Shown here one piece after another: positions 62,001 to 64,000 of a DNA stretch of 64,000 nt. The notes under the pieces were generated by a model that worked only from the letters and a program-made list of their open reading frames with translations, had not been told where the DNA came from and searched no databases. The first letter of the stretch is position 1, and every line of letters begins with the position of its first letter. A program made the position numbers and the translations under genes. Origin of the DNA: Agarilytica sp033852175 (GTDB taxonomy: Bacteria; Pseudomonadota; Gammaproteobacteria; Pseudomonadales; Cellvibrionaceae); contig JAWSUY010000030.1 in assembly GCA_033852175.1 (NCBI GenBank), forward strand, positions 62,001 through 126,000, written 5' to 3'.

Positions 62001-64000
62001 TCATTATCTGGCTCTATGGTTTCCGTTTCGAGCTGTCCCAAGGTGTTATAAGTGTAGGATTTAACTCGAATACCCGCAGAGACATCAAATTCAACATCTA
62101 AAGAAAACGCACCAACATAACCAAGCATCTCAACTTTTTTAGGTAACCCTAACAGCCATTCCCCAGAGACTCGATCTTCATAACTGCTTACTTTAATTGC
62201 AGAATAGATTGCAGAAGCTGACTTACCGAGCTCATCACAGGCAATATCTCGCTTGTGGAGTCTTAGCCCACTACTGCTATAGTCTACATCGCCCTCAGCC
62301 CCCTCATTCACTTTTAATAATGATGAATCTCCCGATATCGCGCATGTACTCAACGACGCTCCAGCATCTCCCGATTTCGTCAACCCGATTTTTTGACCGC
62401 CAATATCCCAGGTTTCTGTAACCGTTTCATATAAATATGAAAAATAGTGAGGGCTCGGACTAGCATCAGGCAAAGAAGGTAAGGGGACTGATTCTATCGG
62501 GGGTGTTTCTAGCGTAGGCTTGTTATACGCTAGAGTAAGAGCGGATAATCGGTCAGCATCATCTAAATATATGCGACTTTTCCAGCTATAAAGAGAGCGA
62601 GAGATGAGGTTTTCAGAATCAGAATCGCCAACATTATTATAAACTCTAACACTTTTTAGTAACCCAGAAAAATCGACATCGTCCGATGCTTCCTGATTAA
62701 ATACTCGCTCAGTCCTCACGTAATCTAACGAAGAGTCAACGCCATGATCCCCGCCCCCGAAAACAAAAAAGTCTACGGTCGGGTATAAGGTTTCAACCAC
62801 ACTCTCAAAGCTTCTAGGCCCCCAAGGAACAACGCTTCTTAAATAGTTTTTATATTGAAAAGTTCTTGTAGGCAACCCTTCACTAGTAATCTGATCCACC
62901 AACATTAATGAAGCCGATCGAGTAACAACATTTTTAAAGGCACTGCCATCTTGATTTATGCCATCCGCTGTATTGGAACCATCCCCGGTATAAATTTCAG
63001 AATTGGATAATCGAGAATAATAAACAGAAGTGTCATTTAGACCAACAGTATTATTATGGCTATCCGAAACTCCCATAATTAGACGAGGAGAAATATTCAA
63101 AAACCTAACATAGGTATCTCCAGAAATCTCATATACGCCATCTCTATTGACATCAACGGGGAACAGAGGTGATGTATGATAACCCGTCTCAGGTAACACC
63201 CCCGTAAACTGATTATCTTCATCCTTATTATTTAGACCAAAAAACCTAGTGAACGAGTCAAACTTTCTCAACTTTAAAAAACCTTCTGAACCAGAACATG
63301 TTGAGAGTGCAACATATCCTGCAGCAGCGTACTTTTCAGCAGTTTCTCTATATTTTCTAGCCAACAGATCTTTACATCCATCTCGATTTATATCCACAAA
63401 AGTAATACTTTGAGAGGCAACCCGCACCCTATTATTTTCGCCATTTACAGGAGCATTAAGATGAACGATTCGATCTTCTGTCAGCTCGATAATAGGTAAC
63501 CATGGCTCCTCTGGCAAAAATCCTCTACCGCTATTAAGCTGAACATTCAGAAAGTTTTCATCAAATGAAAGCCAATCAGGTAAACCGTCGCCATTCAAAT
63601 CTGAAAGGTATGTCAATCCATTTATAGATTCGTTTGGAATCCACTTATTCTGCGAAGCAAAAAAACCGTCCCCTATATTTTCAAGCACTTGAGTATAATT
63701 AACACCATCCTTAATCCCGCATATTTGATCATGATCACAGGCAACAAAATCGAGAAGACCATCACCATTCATATCAACAAAAGAGCTTACGGGCATGGCG
63801 GCAAAGGGCTGCCCCGGAATAAGATTACCTTTATCCCAAGATTCCTCATATGCGGGCCACCACTCATCCCAGTCACTAAATCCTCCATTTCCATTATTTA
63901 ACCTTACCTGTATACCAAGCTCAAAGTGCATTACGATAAGGTCGGTAAGCCCATCCCCATTTATATCAAAAAACCGCTTACTGAATCTTTTATCTGTTCC
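59033..64000 (-). CDS. RHS/YD-repeat polymorphic toxin with FG-GAP repeats and nuclease-like tip (5' end outside)
   Basis: At least 1655 residues; the frame is open to the window edge, so the start is missing. Order from the left of the protein: FG-GAP/VCBS-type D-x-N-x-D-G-x-x-D loops (D-I-N-G-D-G-L-T-D, D-M-N-G-D-G-L-L-D, D-L-N-G-D-G-L-P-D and D-I-N-R-D-G-C-K-D), coding about 63.1-64.0 kb; a middle region; many YD repeats (Y-D-x-L-G-R) that build the RHS cage; and the core end (G-R-V-Y-D-P-V-I-G-R-F-L-T-P-D-P through N-P-L-S-F-V-D-P-S-G-Y) near 59.65 kb. A variable tip then has a hydrophobic segment and, in the last 100 residues, G-E-D-A-V, I-P-D-G-V, E-V-K and Q-L-R-D-F, matching a PD-(D/E)XK nuclease (Tox-REase-7-like). 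It is likely a contact- or secretion-dependent toxin. Confidence 0.9.
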   Translation of the reverse strand, partial: GTDKRFSKRFFDINGDGLTDLIVMHFELGIQVRLNNGNGGFSDWDEWWPAYEESWDKGNLIPGQPFAAMPVSSFVDMNGDGLLDFVACDHDQICGIKDGVNYTQVLENIGDGFFASQNKWIPNESINGLTYLSDLNGDGLPDWLSFDENFLNVQLNSGRGFLPEEPWLPIIELTEDRIVHLNAPVNGENNRVRVASQSITFVDINRDGCKDLLARKYRETAEKYAAAGYVALSTCSGSEGFLKLRKFDSFTRFFGLNNKDEDNQFTGVLPETGYHTSPLFPVDVNRDGVYEISGDTYVRFLNISPRLIMGVSDSHNNTVGLNDTSVYYSRLSNSEIYTGDGSNTADGINQDGSAFKNVVTRSASLMLVDQITSEGLPTRTFQYKNYLRSVVPWGPRSFESVVETLYPTVDFFVFGGGDHGVDSSLDYVRTERVFNQEASDDVDFSGLLKSVRVYNNVGDSDSENLISRSLYSWKSRIYLDDADRLSALTLAYNKPTLETPPIESVPLPSLPDASPSPHYFSYLYETVTETWDIGGQKIGLTKSGDAGASLSTCAISGDSSLLKVNEGAEGDVDYSSSGLRLHKRDIACDELGKSASAIYSAIKVSSYEDRVSGEWLLGLPKKVEMLGYVGAFSLDVEFDVSAGIRVKSYTYNTLGQLETETIEPDNEDLRLATTYDYNAFGTRSSTTQSWLSEANDGLDYGGSRISALSESYSENAELTTVITNPLQQDVTSKVEPKFGNIVSSISLNNLETTFDFDNYGRVVSALAPGDITTSYQYKLCDSCFSYNDSAFYYVTTKTTGQAASRVYFDVFDREVGSRTKSIDGEFIYTYKTYDLVGRVTASSAPFFASETAAETAFVYDLLGRNTSTTFADSSSSNIIYAGLKKTITNRDGQSRKVTVNMAGWDVEAEDAAETKLTYEYNHFGDLTTTTVNEDDSTQVSIGYDLLGRRTSLDDPDAGFMSYTLNPLGLVAKEIDANGTVTRYSYDELDRVVSRTDDADTTSAQTHQWVFDNKLHGLGMLGSLRGFDSDGGIYNEEYSFTSLSLQEDVTVTIDGVSYVTHTHYDNFQRIKGLTYPTGFTYQNEYNAYGYLNRTEKLDGSLLWRSNTMDARGNFTQFEYGNSVVSDQTFDPNTGAIETINARVNGDGYTVQDHEYDFSSLGNLNYRIDHKFGITESFCYDSMNRIKAARIGSCSESDTDFTYDVLGNIRSKDGVSDYAYASGRPHAVSRYDGSNYEYDDAGQMLSGGGRSISYTAFGKPSYFSKGNNWASFTYDANKNRIARKDSNGKDTTYIGLGFYEINRSNDDTQHIHYIGDYARYVIETGLINDDYFVYLHRDHLSSIVAETGENISFISTTSEWMGFSPWGERLSQDWSGSELGESYVPDSSRGFTDHEHIDGVGLIHMNGRVYDPVIGRFLTPDPLVQAPNNTQSYNRYSYVFNNPLSFVDPSGYESDPIIYDGDVIGQDIGNIMEVQALYYTIDGASSPEPFAVDMTISPASSIIVTLGAGAVACPVICSWAVGVGSFISDPSDPLNLLGGWLKSVKLFKWFGRGKTAGQIGRAGEDAVSAAYDIGKKQKFSINGRNRIPDGVTSTTLSEVKNVKSLSYTKQLRDFADIAKQQGLKYDLYVRPSTKLSGPLSQAIENGVINLKFIPGAK

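Noticed and set aside
1..64000. CRISPR array, rRNA operon or intact insertion sequence
   Set aside because: No regularly spaced repeats, rRNA-like segments, or transposase with flanking inverted repeats seen on either strand.

Overview
The window comes from a gammaproteobacterium, most likely a marine relative of Pseudomonas in the Cellvibrio/Saccharophagus/Teredinibacter part of the class. That placement rests on gene order and protein similarity recalled from memory, not on a database search. Long stretches follow Pseudomonas-type order: nnr-tsaE-amiB-mutL-miaA-hfq-hflX; orn / rsgA-rhodanese-psd; ponA / pilMNOPQ-aroK-aroB-damX-like-gltB-gltD-hemE; rpmE / priA; SPOR-hslV-hslU-DUF971; ubiE-ubiJ-ubiB; and rimP-nusA-infB-rbfA-truB-rpsO-pnp.

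Layout. 1-7.3 kb (minus): RNA chaperone, tRNA modification, mismatch repair and cell-wall amidase operon; hflX runs off the left edge. 7.5-13 kb: queG, a small hypothetical gene, orn, and the divergent rsgA-rhodanese-psd cluster. 13-30 kb (minus): a DUF3391/HD-GYP protein with a decayed active site, hemE, glutamate synthase, a DamX-like ATPase/SPOR protein, two shikimate genes and the type IV pilus alignment and secretin operon. 30-35.5 kb: ponA, rpmE and priA. 35.5-39.4 kb: an accessory patch where argS would be expected, holding two unrelated lipoproteins, long gene-poor gaps and homopolymer or short tandem repeats. 39.4-45.5 kb: SPOR protein, heat-shock protease HslVU behind a clear sigma-32-type promoter, and ubiquinone genes. 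45.7-48.2 kb: MipA-like outer membrane protein and a zinc-ribbon/YbjQ fusion. 48.4-57.4 kb (minus): the transcription/translation operon from rimP to pnp.

57.4-64 kb is the most unusual part. Upstream of rimP, where related bacteria carry tRNA-Leu and tRNA-fMet, only a decayed fMet gene and a 25-base 3' end of tRNA-Leu with its terminator remain. Beyond the tRNA-Leu stub the sequence changes to an RHS/YD-repeat polymorphic toxin with FG-GAP repeats, a C-terminal nuclease-like toxin tip and an adjacent alpha-helical putative immunity gene. The simplest reading is that an integrative element entered the 3' end of tRNA-Leu and carried the toxin system. The rest of the RHS gene and any integrase would lie beyond base 64000.

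No CRISPR array, rRNA, intact tRNA or intact insertion sequence was seen. Start codons were moved inward from the longest open frame where family alignment or a ribosome-binding site supported it (nnr, gltB, damX-like, pilO, pilM, rpmE, priA, hslU, mipA, pnp).
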